DNA from: Intestinimonas sp.
GTDB lineage: Bacteria > Bacillota > Clostridia > Oscillospirales > Oscillospiraceae
Length of the DNA: 32,959 bases
Assembly: GCF_026169115.1 (NCBI RefSeq)
Contig: NZ_JAPFEA010000016.1
Coordinates: forward strand, 1 to 32,959
Direction of reading: 5' to 3'
A program made the position numbers and the translations under genes. Of this stretch, positions 1-7,599 are shown piece by piece. Under the pieces are notes generated by a model. The model searched no databases. It saw only the letters and a list, made by a program, of their open reading frames with translations, and had not been told where the DNA came from. Position 1 is the first letter of the stretch. Each line of letters opens with the position of its first letter.

Positions 1-675
1 CTCCTCAAAGAGCCACTCGCCAAAGGAGAGCAGCTGGCTGCGGCTGATACCGGTAAAGTCGGCGGGGATGCTGTTGAGCCGCTCCGGGTCGCCGGACAGA
101 TAGACGGGGACGGGCAGCGCCAGCCCGTAATAGCGCACCAGCTCGGCCACCTTCCGGGGCTGGAAGTAGTGATCCATGCCGGACTTGGCGGTCAGGATCA
201 CCGCCGTGCCCACCGGACACTCCTCCAGCGGCTCCAGGGTGTAGGTGCCGTCGGGAAGCCCTGTCCACACATGGGCTCCGCCGCCCGCCGCCGGCCGGGT
301 GTGGACCACGATGGAGTTCGACACCATGAAGCAGGAGAGCAGGCCGATGCCGAACCGGCCAATGTAGTCCTCGGGGATCTTTCCGTTGACCAGCTCCGTC
401 TTGGAGGACTGGCCGATCACCGCCAGGAAGCGGTGGATGCCCTCCTCGCTCAGTCCCGCGCCGTTGTCCCGAAAAATCAGGCGGCGGCCCGGCTCCACGG
501 TGATGGTGATTTTTCCTCCGTTCCAATCCGGCTGCGACTTCTGCCGCAGGGTGATGGCGTCCACGCCGTTTTGCAGCAGCTCCCGGAGGAACACATCCGG
601 GCTTTTGTACAGGTGGTTGGACAGCACGTCCAGCATCCCGCCCAAATTTACTTGAAAATGATAGGTGTCGCTCAT
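1..675 (-). CDS. HSP90-family molecular chaperone, N-terminal part (cut by window edge)
   Basis: ATP-dependent cytosolic chaperone of the HSP90/HtpG family. The 225 visible residues hold the GHKL ATPase domain: RELLQNGVDA (Glu32, Asn36) replaces the usual ELISNASDA, followed by DNGAG at residues 70-74 and GRFGIG at 106-111 in the ATP-lid region. These motifs differ enough from classical HtpG that I place it with the divergent HSP90-family proteins (PRK14083-like). That assignment is from memory of the family. The ATG at 675-673 follows an AAAGGAGA ribosome site (683-690). The C-terminal two thirds lie outside the window. No CIRCE element is visible upstream. HSP90 membership is secure; the subfamily is moderately sure. 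Confidence 0.85.
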   Translation of the reverse strand, partial: MSDTYHFQVNLGGMLDVLSNHLYKSPDVFLRELLQNGVDAITLRQKSQPDWNGGKITITVEPGRRLIFRDNGAGLSEEGIHRFLAVIGQSSKTELVNGKIPEDYIGRFGIGLLSCFMVSNSIVVHTRPAAGGGAHVWTGLPDGTYTLEPLEECPVGTAVILTAKSGMDHYFQPRKVAELVRYYGLALPVPVYLSGDPERLNSIPADFTGISRSQLLSFGEWLFEE

Positions 676-865
676 CGTTCTATCTCCTTTTTCGTCCTGC
701 TCTGTGTCGCGATTAATAGGAAACCGCTGGCTCATAACGGGTATTATCCAACCTTGCAGTCAACCTCTATGTAATCTGAATGGAAGTGCAGCCCATTCTT
801 TCGAGCTTCTTTTTACCCCAGAGCTCCGCTTTTCCGATTTATCATAAGAAATCATGACTTAAAAC

Positions 866-916
866 AACAAAAACGCCTTGTGCTGTACTACCGCATGGAC
901 AGTACAGCGCAGGGCG
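866..916 (-). terminator. Probable rho-independent terminator of the MBOAT/SGNH operon
   Basis: Arms 874-889 and 901-916 pair over 16 positions around an 11 nt loop. On the minus strand the 3' arm is followed by a T-rich tail (complement of 861-873). Two positions are A-C mismatches on the minus strand but G-U pairs on the plus strand, so the hairpin is stronger as plus-strand RNA. The T tail argues that it stops minus-strand transcription from the operon at 1107-3573. Confidence 0.55.
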
Positions 917-938
917 CGAAAAGATTACAAGAGAAGTA

Positions 939-960
939 CCACATCCGCCAGTGGATGTGG
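939..960. repeat. Inverted repeat, 8 bp arms
   Basis: Arms CCACATCC (939-946) and GGATGTGG (953-960) pair perfectly around a six-base loop, with one more A-T pair outside. On the plus strand a T-rich stretch (961-970) follows, so it might act as a weak terminator for plus-strand transcription, although no plus-strand gene precedes it. Confidence 0.4.
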
Positions 961-1106
961 TTTCTTCTTTGCACAAGATCAATTTTTCATCTTTGAAGAG
1001 CGTAATCAAAGACTGCCTCAGCTTTCCTTCCATAGCAAAACTGAACTGAACCAGTAAAAACGGACAGCGACAAAATGTCCCGTGATATAGGGAAGTAAAC
1101 TACGCC

Positions 1107-2114
1107 CTAGACCACGTTTTGCCAGGCCGCGGAGTTTTCTGCGCTCTGGTGCTTGGGGGAGAGGGACAGCTCCTCTGTGAAGAAATCTCCCAGCCAGGCG
1201 GAAAAGATCGCCGCACCCTCCTGGTTGAGGTGCCCGGGGTCGTAGTAGTGGCTGGTGGGGCGGATACCGATGGACAGGCTCTCCTCTGTCCAGTCGAAGA
1301 AGGGGACGCCCAACGCCGTCGCGTCGGCGGCGATCTGAGTGCGTGTATCGGCGGGAAGCTGGCTGTAAGTGGGATGGAGGACCAGCGCAAAAGCAACGCC
1401 CTGCTTCTCACACAGAGCAGCGATCCTGGTGAGCCAGGACAGATTTTCCTCATAGACCGCCTGGGGCTGGGGCTGACGGGTGAAGGGACCGTCGGCGATC
1501 TGCTCAAAGACGCCGCTCACCGGGGTAAAGCCCTTGAAGGCGTCGGTCCCGGTGGGGAGAAGGGCGCTGGCGGCCTCGCCTGCCGTCAGCTCCTTCCACC
1601 GGCTGTGGTAGAAATACAGGGGGAAGAGAAGGCCGGTGCGCAGTTCCGGCTCTGCCGCTGTGAAGACGGCTCCCAGCCGGTTGAGTCCGAAGGGCATATA
1701 ACCCACATTGACCTGGGTGTAGCTCTGGTACTCCTGAAAAGCAAGGGCGGAACCCTCCAGCACGACGAGGGAAGGCGTCTGGGTCTCCAGCGCCTCCCGA
1801 AGGTACCAATAGGTCTGGGAGAGGGTCTGCTCCGGCCCGGCCAGAACATAACCGGTGAGCCCGCTCTGGTCATAGACCGCTGTCGGGTCCACATCGCAGT
1901 AGGCGTAGGAGCTGCCCAGATAGAGGTAGTCCAGGCTGTCCTCCGGCTCGGCCAGGTAGGGACCCCACACGGCGCCGTAGTCCGTCCGGACGGGGCGGAA
2001 GGCCAGGGAGAGCACACCGATCAGGCCGGCGGCAAGGATCAGAAAAAGCAGGGCGAAGATAGGCTCCCGCCATTTGGAAGTTCGCAAAAGGGACCACTCC
2101 GTTTCGTGTGCCAT
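1107..2114 (-). CDS. SGNH/GDSL-like membrane-anchored protein, partner of the MBOAT acyltransferase
   Basis: Likely extracytoplasmic partner of the adjacent MBOAT protein in O-acylation (probably O-acetylation) of an exported polymer, by analogy with AlgJ/AlgX- and DltD-type pairs. After a short cytoplasmic N-terminus there is one membrane segment (FALLFLILAAGLIGVLSLAF). A block-I-like GSSYAY follows, with a candidate nucleophile Ser, and near the C-terminus DPGHLN supplies the Asp-x-x-His pair of the SGNH fold. I chose the ATG at 2114-2112, one base after the MBOAT stop, so the genes are tightly coupled. A longer frame reaching 2162 has no ribosome site and overlaps the upstream gene. The acylated polymer cannot be read from sequence. 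It could also be a catalytically altered scaffold protein. Confidence 0.72.
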   Translation of the reverse strand: MAHETEWSLLRTSKWREPIFALLFLILAAGLIGVLSLAFRPVRTDYGAVWGPYLAEPEDSLDYLYLGSSYAYCDVDPTAVYDQSGLTGYVLAGPEQTLSQTYWYLREALETQTPSLVVLEGSALAFQEYQSYTQVNVGYMPFGLNRLGAVFTAAEPELRTGLLFPLYFYHSRWKELTAGEAASALLPTGTDAFKGFTPVSGVFEQIADGPFTRQPQPQAVYEENLSWLTRIAALCEKQGVAFALVLHPTYSQLPADTRTQIAADATALGVPFFDWTEESLSIGIRPTSHYYDPGHLNQEGAAIFSAWLGDFFTEELSLSPKHQSAENSAAWQNVV

Positions 2115-2115
2115 G

Positions 2116-3573
2116 TCAGAATTTGAAGTAGATGAAGTCTTGGGGATCGTAGCCGGTGCCATACACGCCGAAGATGAGCACGGTCAGCAGCAGAGCAAGG
2201 CTCAGGACCCACCGGACGGGCCGGGGCAGGGTGAAGAATTTCTGCCGGGGGCTGCCCCGGTGGACAGAATAGAGGTCCACCGCCAGCAAAAGGACCACCG
2301 CCAGTGTGGCCACCACAAGCTCAGGAAGGTCCAGTCCCCAGGCGGAGAAGGGCCGGGTGAGCCAGGGGCCGGTGAGCATGGCGCGGAAGATGGACAGGGA
2401 GTGCGTGAAGGAGCCGCCCTTGAAAAAGACCCAGGCCACGGTGCTCAGCAGGAAGGTGAGGGCCATCTGGAGCACAGCGGTGAGGGGGGCGTCGTCGGCC
2501 AGGCCCAGGCTGTGCCGGATGCGGTCCCTGGACTTCTGTGTCACGCCGCCGACGACCTGATAGAGGCCGTTGAGGAGCCCCCAGACCACGAAGGAGAGCG
2601 CGGCGCCGTGCCACAGACCGCTGACCGCAAAGACGATAAGAATGTTGAGATATTTCCGTCTCCGGCCCTTCCGGCTGCCCCCCAGCGGGATGTAGAGATA
2701 GTCCCGGAACCAGGAGGACAGGGAGATGTGCCAGCGCCGCCAGAATTCCCCGATGGAGCGGGAAAAGTAGGGGGTGCGGAAGTTCTCCATCAGCTGGAAG
2801 CCCATGACCTCGGCGCAGCCCAGGGCCATGTCGGAGTAAGCGGAGAAATCGCAGTAGATCTGGACAGAGAAGGCGACGGCGGCAGCCATGACCTGAAGGC
2901 GGCCAAAGCTGGCCGGGGCGGCATAGACCGTGGAGACCAGGATACCCAGCCGGTCGGCAATGACCAGCTTTTTGAAGGCGCCCCACAGGAAGCGCAGGAG
3001 CCCCCGGCGGAAGGACTCCCAGCGAAAGGGGGCAGGTCTGCGGAACTGGGGCAACAGACTGCCCGCCCGGCCAATGGGACCGGAGATCAGATAGGGGAAG
3101 CAGGAGAGAAAGAGGGCCAAGTCCAGAAAGGAGGTCTCCGCCGGGCGGTCCCGGCGGTAGACGTCGATGAGGTAGCCAGCGGCCATGAAGAGATAGAAGG
3201 AGAGCCCGGCAGGGAGGAGCAGGTCCAGGGCGGGGGAGGAGAAGGCCAGTCCCGCGGCGGTGAGGACCCGTTCCAGCAGGCCCAAGGCGAAGGCCAGATA
3301 TTTGAAGAGGAAAAGCGTTCCGAACAGGGCAGCCAGGAGGATACCCAGGACGGCCTTCCGGCGGCCGCCCTCAAACCGGTCCAGGAACCGGGCGCCCAGA
3401 TAGGTGACAGCCGTGGCGGCCAGGAGGGAGAGCAGGTGTTCCGGCCCGGCACACAGGAGGAACCACCAGCTGGCGCACAGCAGCCAGAGCCGCCGGGCGG
3501 TCCCGGACAGGAGAAACCAGACAAGGGCGACCACAGGGAAAAAGAGAAAGAAACCGGGGGAGAGAAAGCTCAT
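2116..3573 (-). CDS. MBOAT-family O-acyltransferase (AlgI/DltB-like)
   Basis: Polytopic membrane acyltransferase, about 485 residues with roughly ten hydrophobic segments, the usual size for AlgI/DltB-type MBOAT proteins. The family signatures are clear: FWRRWHISLSSWFRDYLYIP (the conserved loop) and GLWHGA, which carries the invariant MBOAT histidine. The family moves acyl groups across the membrane onto polysaccharides or teichoic acids. No dlt genes are present, so a polysaccharide acetylation system is the better guess. The ATG at 3573 is preceded by a weak GTAGG site; a TTG 21 bases upstream is possible. It is transcribed with the SGNH gene from a promoter at 3639-3667. The membrane topology and motifs make the family call very secure. 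Confidence 0.9.
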   Translation of the reverse strand: MSFLSPGFFLFFPVVALVWFLLSGTARRLWLLCASWWFLLCAGPEHLLSLLAATAVTYLGARFLDRFEGGRRKAVLGILLAALFGTLFLFKYLAFALGLLERVLTAAGLAFSSPALDLLLPAGLSFYLFMAAGYLIDVYRRDRPAETSFLDLALFLSCFPYLISGPIGRAGSLLPQFRRPAPFRWESFRRGLLRFLWGAFKKLVIADRLGILVSTVYAAPASFGRLQVMAAAVAFSVQIYCDFSAYSDMALGCAEVMGFQLMENFRTPYFSRSIGEFWRRWHISLSSWFRDYLYIPLGGSRKGRRRKYLNILIVFAVSGLWHGAALSFVVWGLLNGLYQVVGGVTQKSRDRIRHSLGLADDAPLTAVLQMALTFLLSTVAWVFFKGGSFTHSLSIFRAMLTGPWLTRPFSAWGLDLPELVVATLAVVLLLAVDLYSVHRGSPRQKFFTLPRPVRWVLSLALLLTVLIFGVYGTGYDPQDFIYFKF

Positions 3574-3638
3574 GAGGCGGGCACCTACTTTCAAGGGGAG
3601 GATGGGGCCGCGGGGCCCGTCGTCAAAGGAATGCCTTT

Positions 3639-3667
3639 ATTTTACCCGACAAACCGTCAAATGGCAA
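3639..3667 (-). promoter_or_regulatory. Sigma-A promoter for the MBOAT operon
   Basis: Read on the minus strand, TTGCCA (3667-3662) and TAAAAT (3644-3639) are separated by 17 bases, each one mismatch from consensus. Transcription would start near 3632, about 60 bases before the MBOAT start codon. Confidence 0.65.
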
Positions 3668-3704
3668 GGGTGTGCCGCACCGGGGGCGGCGGTGCGGCAT
3701 ACCC
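3668..3704. repeat. Long GC-rich inverted repeat between divergent genes
   Basis: Arms 3668-3682 and 3690-3704 pair over 15 positions with a single G-U and a seven-base loop. No T tract follows on either strand, so this is not a simple terminator. It sits directly upstream of the MBOAT promoter and about 30 bases before the start of the ATPase gene. It could be an operator or a 5'-UTR hairpin. Confidence 0.6.
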
Positions 3705-3735
3705 TGAGTTAGAAACGGTATTGGGAGGTATGACC

Positions 3736-4872
3736 ATGAAGACGGAACCAAAGGTGCGCTATTACCTGGGGGCCAATACCCCGGGCGGCTTCTATTCCCT
3801 CTATGACCAGCTCCTGGACCCGGAGGAGATGGAGGAGGTGCTGATCCTGAAGGGGGGACCCGGCTGCGGCAAGTCCACCCTCATGGGCCGGGTGGCCGCC
3901 CGGGCAGAGGCCATGGGCCTTCCCGTGGAATACATACGCTGCTCCGGCGACCCGGACTCCCTGGACGCCATCCTTCTGCCTGACCGCCATGCCGCCATCA
4001 TGGACGGTACGGCGCCCCATGTGTTGGAGCCCAGACTGGCGGGGGCGGTGGAGCGGTATGTGGACCTGGGGGCGTGTTACGACCACGTGAGCCTGAAACG
4101 GATCCGGGGGGAGCTGGAGCAGGCCATGAAGGGCTACAAAGGCTGCTATGCCAGGGCCTACCGCTGCCTGCGGGCGGCAGCCGAGCTGGCTGCTGACCGC
4201 GCCGCCCTGCTCCAGACGCCGGCGCTGGAGGAAAAAATGAGAAAGCGGGCCAGGGGCATCCTCTCCAGAGAGTGTCGCCGGAGGGGGCAGGGGGAGGGAA
4301 GGGTACAGCGGCGCTTCCTCTCCGCCATCACCCACAAGGGCGTGCTGGTGGAGTTTGAGACGGTGGAGGCGCAATGCAGGCGGGTCTATGAGCTGTCGGA
4401 CCATTATGGCTTGGGGCACCTGCTGCTGGCCCAGCTGCTCTCCGGAGCGACGGCGGCGGGCTGGGATGCCATCGCCTGTCCCTCGCCCCTCTTTCCCGAA
4501 CGGCTGGAGCATCTGATCCTGCCCCAGCTCTCCCTGGCCTTTGTCACCACCGGCAGTGGTGCGGCCTACCCCGGACGGCCCTTCCGCCGGCTGCGGATCG
4601 ACGCCATGGTCGAGCGGGAGCTGTTGCAGCGCAGCCGGGCCCGGCTCCATTTCTCCCAAAAGGTCTCGGCTGCCCTCCTGGACGAGGCGGTCTCCTCCCT
4701 GGCCCAGGCCAAGGCCATGCACGACGCTCTGGAGCGCCTTTACAATCCTCATGTGGACTTTGAACAGGTGGGGGCCACAGCGGAGGTCATCGCCGGGGAA
4801 CTGCTGGGGAATGGGAGCGAGCAGGGGAACACAGAGACGAGCACGGAACCCGCAGAGGGGCAGGAAATGTGA
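3736..4872 (+). CDS. P-loop ATPase/nucleotide-kinase-like protein (PRK06851-like)
   Basis: A 378-residue protein with an N-terminal P-loop NTPase domain: GGPGCGKST (about residues 35-43) is a textbook Walker A. The opening (YYLGANTPGGFYSLYDQLL) and the length match a clostridial two-domain P-loop family I know as PRK06851; function unknown. Relatives, as I recall, carry a second P-loop after the phrase FLSAITHKG. Here the matching stretch reads YELSDHYGLGHLL and has lost the GKS core, so only the first site should bind nucleotide. GGGAGG (3723-3728) sets the ATG at 3736; an ATG at 3730 is too close to it. It lies 160 bp upstream of kamB on the same strand but is separated by kamB's own promoter, so a role in lysine metabolism is not implied. 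Confidence 0.7.
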   Translation: MKTEPKVRYYLGANTPGGFYSLYDQLLDPEEMEEVLILKGGPGCGKSTLMGRVAARAEAMGLPVEYIRCSGDPDSLDAILLPDRHAAIMDGTAPHVLEPRLAGAVERYVDLGACYDHVSLKRIRGELEQAMKGYKGCYARAYRCLRAAAELAADRAALLQTPALEEKMRKRARGILSRECRRRGQGEGRVQRRFLSAITHKGVLVEFETVEAQCRRVYELSDHYGLGHLLLAQLLSGATAAGWDAIACPSPLFPERLEHLILPQLSLAFVTTGSGAAYPGRPFRRLRIDAMVERELLQRSRARLHFSQKVSAALLDEAVSSLAQAKAMHDALERLYNPHVDFEQVGATAEVIAGELLGNGSEQGNTETSTEPAEGQEM

Positions 4873-4940
4873 GCATGCTCAGCCTGGGGACGCTTTGAAG
4901 CCCGTTTGAACAGAAGGTCCGGAGTCTGACGTCCTGGGCA

Positions 4941-4969
4941 TTGACATTTTCCCTTCGGCCCCCCATAAT
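4941..4969 (+). promoter_or_regulatory. Sigma-A promoter for kamB-kamC
   Basis: TTGACA (4941-4946), a 17-base spacer and CATAAT (4964-4969) make a near-consensus promoter about 65 bases upstream of kamB. No riboswitch or terminator lies between it and kamB, so kamBC expression is not obviously lysine-dependent. Confidence 0.75.
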
Positions 4970-5032
4970 GGAAGCAGAATGGGAAACGCGGGAAACAAAA
5001 GATCGGCCGTGAAACGACAAGGAGGGAACGCC

Positions 5033-6028
5033 ATGACGCCGATGCTCGCCCCCCTGGTGGGGGACGCGCCTACCGTCACGTTTATCGGACTGTGTAAGAA
5101 CGCCGGCAAGACCACCGCCATGTGCCGTCTCATTGAGGAACTGTCGGGGGAGACCCTGGCCATGACCTCGGTGGGACGGGATGGAGAGCGCACCGATGTG
5201 GTCACCGGTACGGAAAAGCCGGAGATCTGGGTGCGTGAAGGTACCCTGTTCGCCACGGCCCGGGGGATGCTGCCCCTGTGCGACACTACCCTGGTGGTGG
5301 AAGGGCTTACAGACGTAATGACGCCGCTTGGGGCAGTGGGGATCTTCCGCGCCCTCAGCGACGGATACATCCAGCTGGCCGGGCCCTCTGCGGTGAATCA
5401 GCTGGGGCCGCTGTCCAAGACCTTCCGCGCTCTGGGGGCCCAGCGGGTCCTCATTGACGGCGCGGCGGGACGCAAGTCCCTGGCCGGGGCGGAGTCGGGA
5501 GCCACCGCCGTTTTGTGCGTGGGCGCCTCCGTGGACGGCGGTATCCCCTTCATTGCCGCCGAGACCGCCCACACCTGCCAGCTGTTCGCAGCGCCGGAGG
5601 CGGAGGATGCCGGGCTCCACGCCGCCCTGGATGCGGAGGAGGGGCGCTATGCGCTTTTCAGCCTCCAGGGGGAGCGGCTGCCCCTGGAGCTGGAGCAGAA
5701 CGGGCAGCCGGCCTGGCACCTGCTGCCCCGGGACCACTGCGTACTGTGGATCGGCGGCGGGGTCACCGGGCCGCTGCTCCGGACCCTGGCCCGGCGGGGC
5801 GCCCCCATCACTGTGGCCGTCCCGGACGCCACCCACTTTTTGTGTGACCGGAGCTCTGCCGAGACCTTCCGCCGGTGCGGCGGCTCCCTGATGGCGGCCC
5901 GGCGTCTGCGCATTGCCGCCGTCACCGCCAACCCGTGGTCGGCTTACGGCAAGCACCTGGACGGGCCTGCGCTGCTGGAGGCCCTCCGGGCCGCCGTGGA
6001 CGTGCCCGTGGTGGACGTGCGCCAATAA
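5033..6028 (+). CDS. kamB: Lysine 5,6-aminomutase reactivase subunit KamB (P-loop protein)
   Basis: A 331-residue protein with an N-terminal P-loop, FIGLCKNAGKTT (about residues 17-28), followed by VGRDGE. The function rests mainly on context: in lysine-fermenting clostridia and fusobacteria a protein of this type sits beside a MutS-like ATPase, and the two are named KamB and KamC. They are thought to exchange inactivated cobalamin for fresh adenosylcobalamin in lysine 5,6-aminomutase. Here it is directly followed by the MutS-like kamC and then the aminomutase operon. The ATG at 5033 follows AAGGAGGG (5018-5025); an upstream in-frame ATG at 4979 lacks a site and would fall on the promoter's start region. 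Identity as KamB is good; the reactivation mechanism is from the literature, not visible in the sequence. Confidence 0.75.
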   Translation: MTPMLAPLVGDAPTVTFIGLCKNAGKTTAMCRLIEELSGETLAMTSVGRDGERTDVVTGTEKPEIWVREGTLFATARGMLPLCDTTLVVEGLTDVMTPLGAVGIFRALSDGYIQLAGPSAVNQLGPLSKTFRALGAQRVLIDGAAGRKSLAGAESGATAVLCVGASVDGGIPFIAAETAHTCQLFAAPEAEDAGLHAALDAEEGRYALFSLQGERLPLELEQNGQPAWHLLPRDHCVLWIGGGVTGPLLRTLARRGAPITVAVPDATHFLCDRSSAETFRRCGGSLMAARRLRIAAVTANPWSAYGKHLDGPALLEALRAAVDVPVVDVRQ

Positions 6029-6058
6029 CGCCGAAGAGCGGAAACAACAAAGACGAAC

Positions 6059-6082
6059 CCGTGCCTGCACATGCGGGCACGG
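6059..6082 (+). repeat. Short hairpin between kamB and kamC
   Basis: CCGTGCC (6059-6065) and GGCACGG (6076-6082) pair perfectly around a ten-base loop. No T tract follows, so it is probably an intercistronic stem rather than a terminator. Confidence 0.4.
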
Positions 6083-6105
6083 ATACGATGACGAGGTGAA
6101 AGAGA

Positions 6106-7536
6106 ATGAAGCTCAACGCGCAGCTCAAGGAGGATACGGGTTACAGCTGGGTCATGGCCAGGATGGAGCCCGCCTCGCCCTTCGGCCACGCTCTGGTGCG
6201 CGCCCCCCGCTGGTACGGTCCGGGCGAGGAGGGGCAGCTGGAGGAGGAGCTCTCCCGTGTGGAGGCCCTCCGCACCCTGCTGGACAGCGGGGAGCCGGCT
6301 CTGGACAGCATCACCCACATCCTGTCCGAGTTCCACGACATCCGAAACTCTCTCAAGCGGCCCACCAGCGCCCCCATGGACGAGGTGGAGCTCTTTGAAG
6401 TCAAGCATTTCCTCATCCACCTGGAGCGCCTGGCCCAGACCTATGCCGAGATCCCGGCCCTGGAGGGGCTGGAGATCCGTCCTATGACCGAATCTCTGAA
6501 TCTGCTGGACCCCAGCGGGCGGCGCCTGCCCGCCTTTACGGTGGAGAACGCCTTTGAACCGGCCCTGGAGCGGGTCCGGGAGGAGAAGGCCCTGGTGGAG
6601 GGGCTCCTCCGGCAGACCGAGAAGAAGGGCAGGGATGACCTGATGGCCCGCCGGCGGGAGCTGGTCCGAAAGGAGGACCGGCTGGAGCTGGAGGCCCGCA
6701 AGCGGCTGACCATGGCCCTCCTCCGGGAGCGGGATACCTTCCTGGCGTCCATGGAGGCCATTGGCCGGCTGGATCTGCTGCTGGCCAAGGCCCGGCTGGC
6801 CCGGCGCTTCTACTGCTGCCGGCCGGAGATCGTGGACAAGCCCCGGGTGGAGGCGGCGGACATGGTCCATCCGGAGGTGGCCGACCACCTGCGGGAGCGG
6901 GGGGCGGCCTTCACCTCCGTGTCCATTACCCTGGAGCGGGGGGCCACCGTCATCACGGGGGCCAATATGGGCGGAAAGAGCGTGTCCATGAAGAGCCTGA
7001 CCCTCAACCTCCTGCTGGCCCAGACCGGCTTTTTTGCCTTCGCCGGCAGCTTTTCCGCCCCCCTCTTCGACAGCGTCTCCCTCATCTGCACCGACCGGCA
7101 GTCGGTGGAGCAGGGCCTGAGCTCCTTCGGCGCCGAGGTGGCCGCCCTGGGCGACGTCCTGCGGGAGGAGAAGGGGAAGTTCTTCTATGTGGCCCTGGAT
7201 GAGTTTGCCCGGGGCACCAACCCCAGAGAGGGCGCGGCGCTGGCCAAAGCCCTGGTGGAATACCTGGGCCGGCTCAACTGCGTGGCCCTCATGACCACCC
7301 ACTACGACGGGGTCTCCGACGCGGCCCGCCGGCACTATCGGGTGGCCGGCCTGGGCGCGCTGGACACCGCCGCCATCCGGAAGGATGAGGCCCCCCTGGA
7401 CCGGCTCTCCCGGCTCATGGATTACCACCTCATCGAGGCAGAGCCCGGAGAACCCTGCCCCAGGGACGCCCTGCGGGTCTGTCGTCTCCTGGATCTGGAC
7501 CCGGAGTTGATGGAAATTTTCTCAAAAAATAGTTGA
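6106..7536 (+). CDS. kamC: Lysine 5,6-aminomutase reactivase ATPase KamC (MutS-like)
   Basis: A 476-residue protein with the C-terminal ABC-type ATPase domain of MutS but none of the mismatch-binding domains. Walker A is GANMGGKSVSMK (about residues 285-296), the ABC signature region contains the VEQGLSSFGAE stretch, and Walker B is FYVALDEFARGTNP. A central charged stretch probably forms the lever coiled coil. MutS-like proteins of this size next to kam or ora genes are assigned as KamC, the ATPase that works with KamB to reactivate the B12-dependent aminomutase. The ATG at 6106 follows GAGGTGA (6093-6099). Its stop codon overlaps the -35 box of the next promoter. It should not be mistaken for a mismatch-repair or MutS2 protein: a true MutS2 lies at 25030-27405. 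Confidence 0.82.
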   Translation: MKLNAQLKEDTGYSWVMARMEPASPFGHALVRAPRWYGPGEEGQLEEELSRVEALRTLLDSGEPALDSITHILSEFHDIRNSLKRPTSAPMDEVELFEVKHFLIHLERLAQTYAEIPALEGLEIRPMTESLNLLDPSGRRLPAFTVENAFEPALERVREEKALVEGLLRQTEKKGRDDLMARRRELVRKEDRLELEARKRLTMALLRERDTFLASMEAIGRLDLLLAKARLARRFYCCRPEIVDKPRVEAADMVHPEVADHLRERGAAFTSVSITLERGATVITGANMGGKSVSMKSLTLNLLLAQTGFFAFAGSFSAPLFDSVSLICTDRQSVEQGLSSFGAEVAALGDVLREEKGKFFYVALDEFARGTNPREGAALAKALVEYLGRLNCVALMTTHYDGVSDAARRHYRVAGLGALDTAAIRKDEAPLDRLSRLMDYHLIEAEPGEPCPRDALRVCRLLDLDPELMEIFSKNS

Positions 7537-7560
7537 CAAAAGAGCTGTAAGTGGTATAAT
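7533..7560 (+). promoter_or_regulatory. Consensus sigma-A promoter of the lysine fermentation operon
   Basis: TTGACA (7533-7538) and TATAAT (7555-7560) are both perfect, spaced by 16 bases, with a TG two bases ahead of the -10 box (extended -10). The -35 overlaps the kamC stop codon. Transcription should start near 7567 and run into the lysine riboswitch. Such a strong promoter suits control by attenuation. Confidence 0.88.
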
Positions 7561-7599
7561 AGGTTTTGTTAAAAGTACCTAAAACAATTTAATAATATG

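Larger units (their letters stand above)
676..1106. other. Intergenic stretch without a convincing gene
   Basis: This 431 bp AT-richer gap between the HSP90 gene and the SGNH-protein gene holds no reading frame that looks like a protein. Short open frames such as 842-1033 on the minus strand lack a ribosome site and recognisable content. It contains two stable inverted repeats, 874-916 and 939-960. The first ends the upstream minus-strand operon. Confidence 0.5.

Noticed and set aside
842-1033. A 63-codon minus-strand frame in the intergenic gap
   Set aside because: No ribosome site, no family resemblance, and it spans the terminator hairpin.
2074-4872. A 932-codon plus-strand open frame joining the antisense of the MBOAT operon to the ATPase
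   Set aside because: The first 550 codons are antisense shadow of the MBOAT and SGNH genes with low-complexity Gly/Gln/Glu composition. The real gene starts at 3736 after a ribosome site.
6106-7536. MutS mismatch-repair protein or MutS2
   Set aside because: No mismatch-binding, clamp or Smr domain; context with kamB and the aminomutase operon fits KamC. A true MutS2 is present elsewhere in the window.
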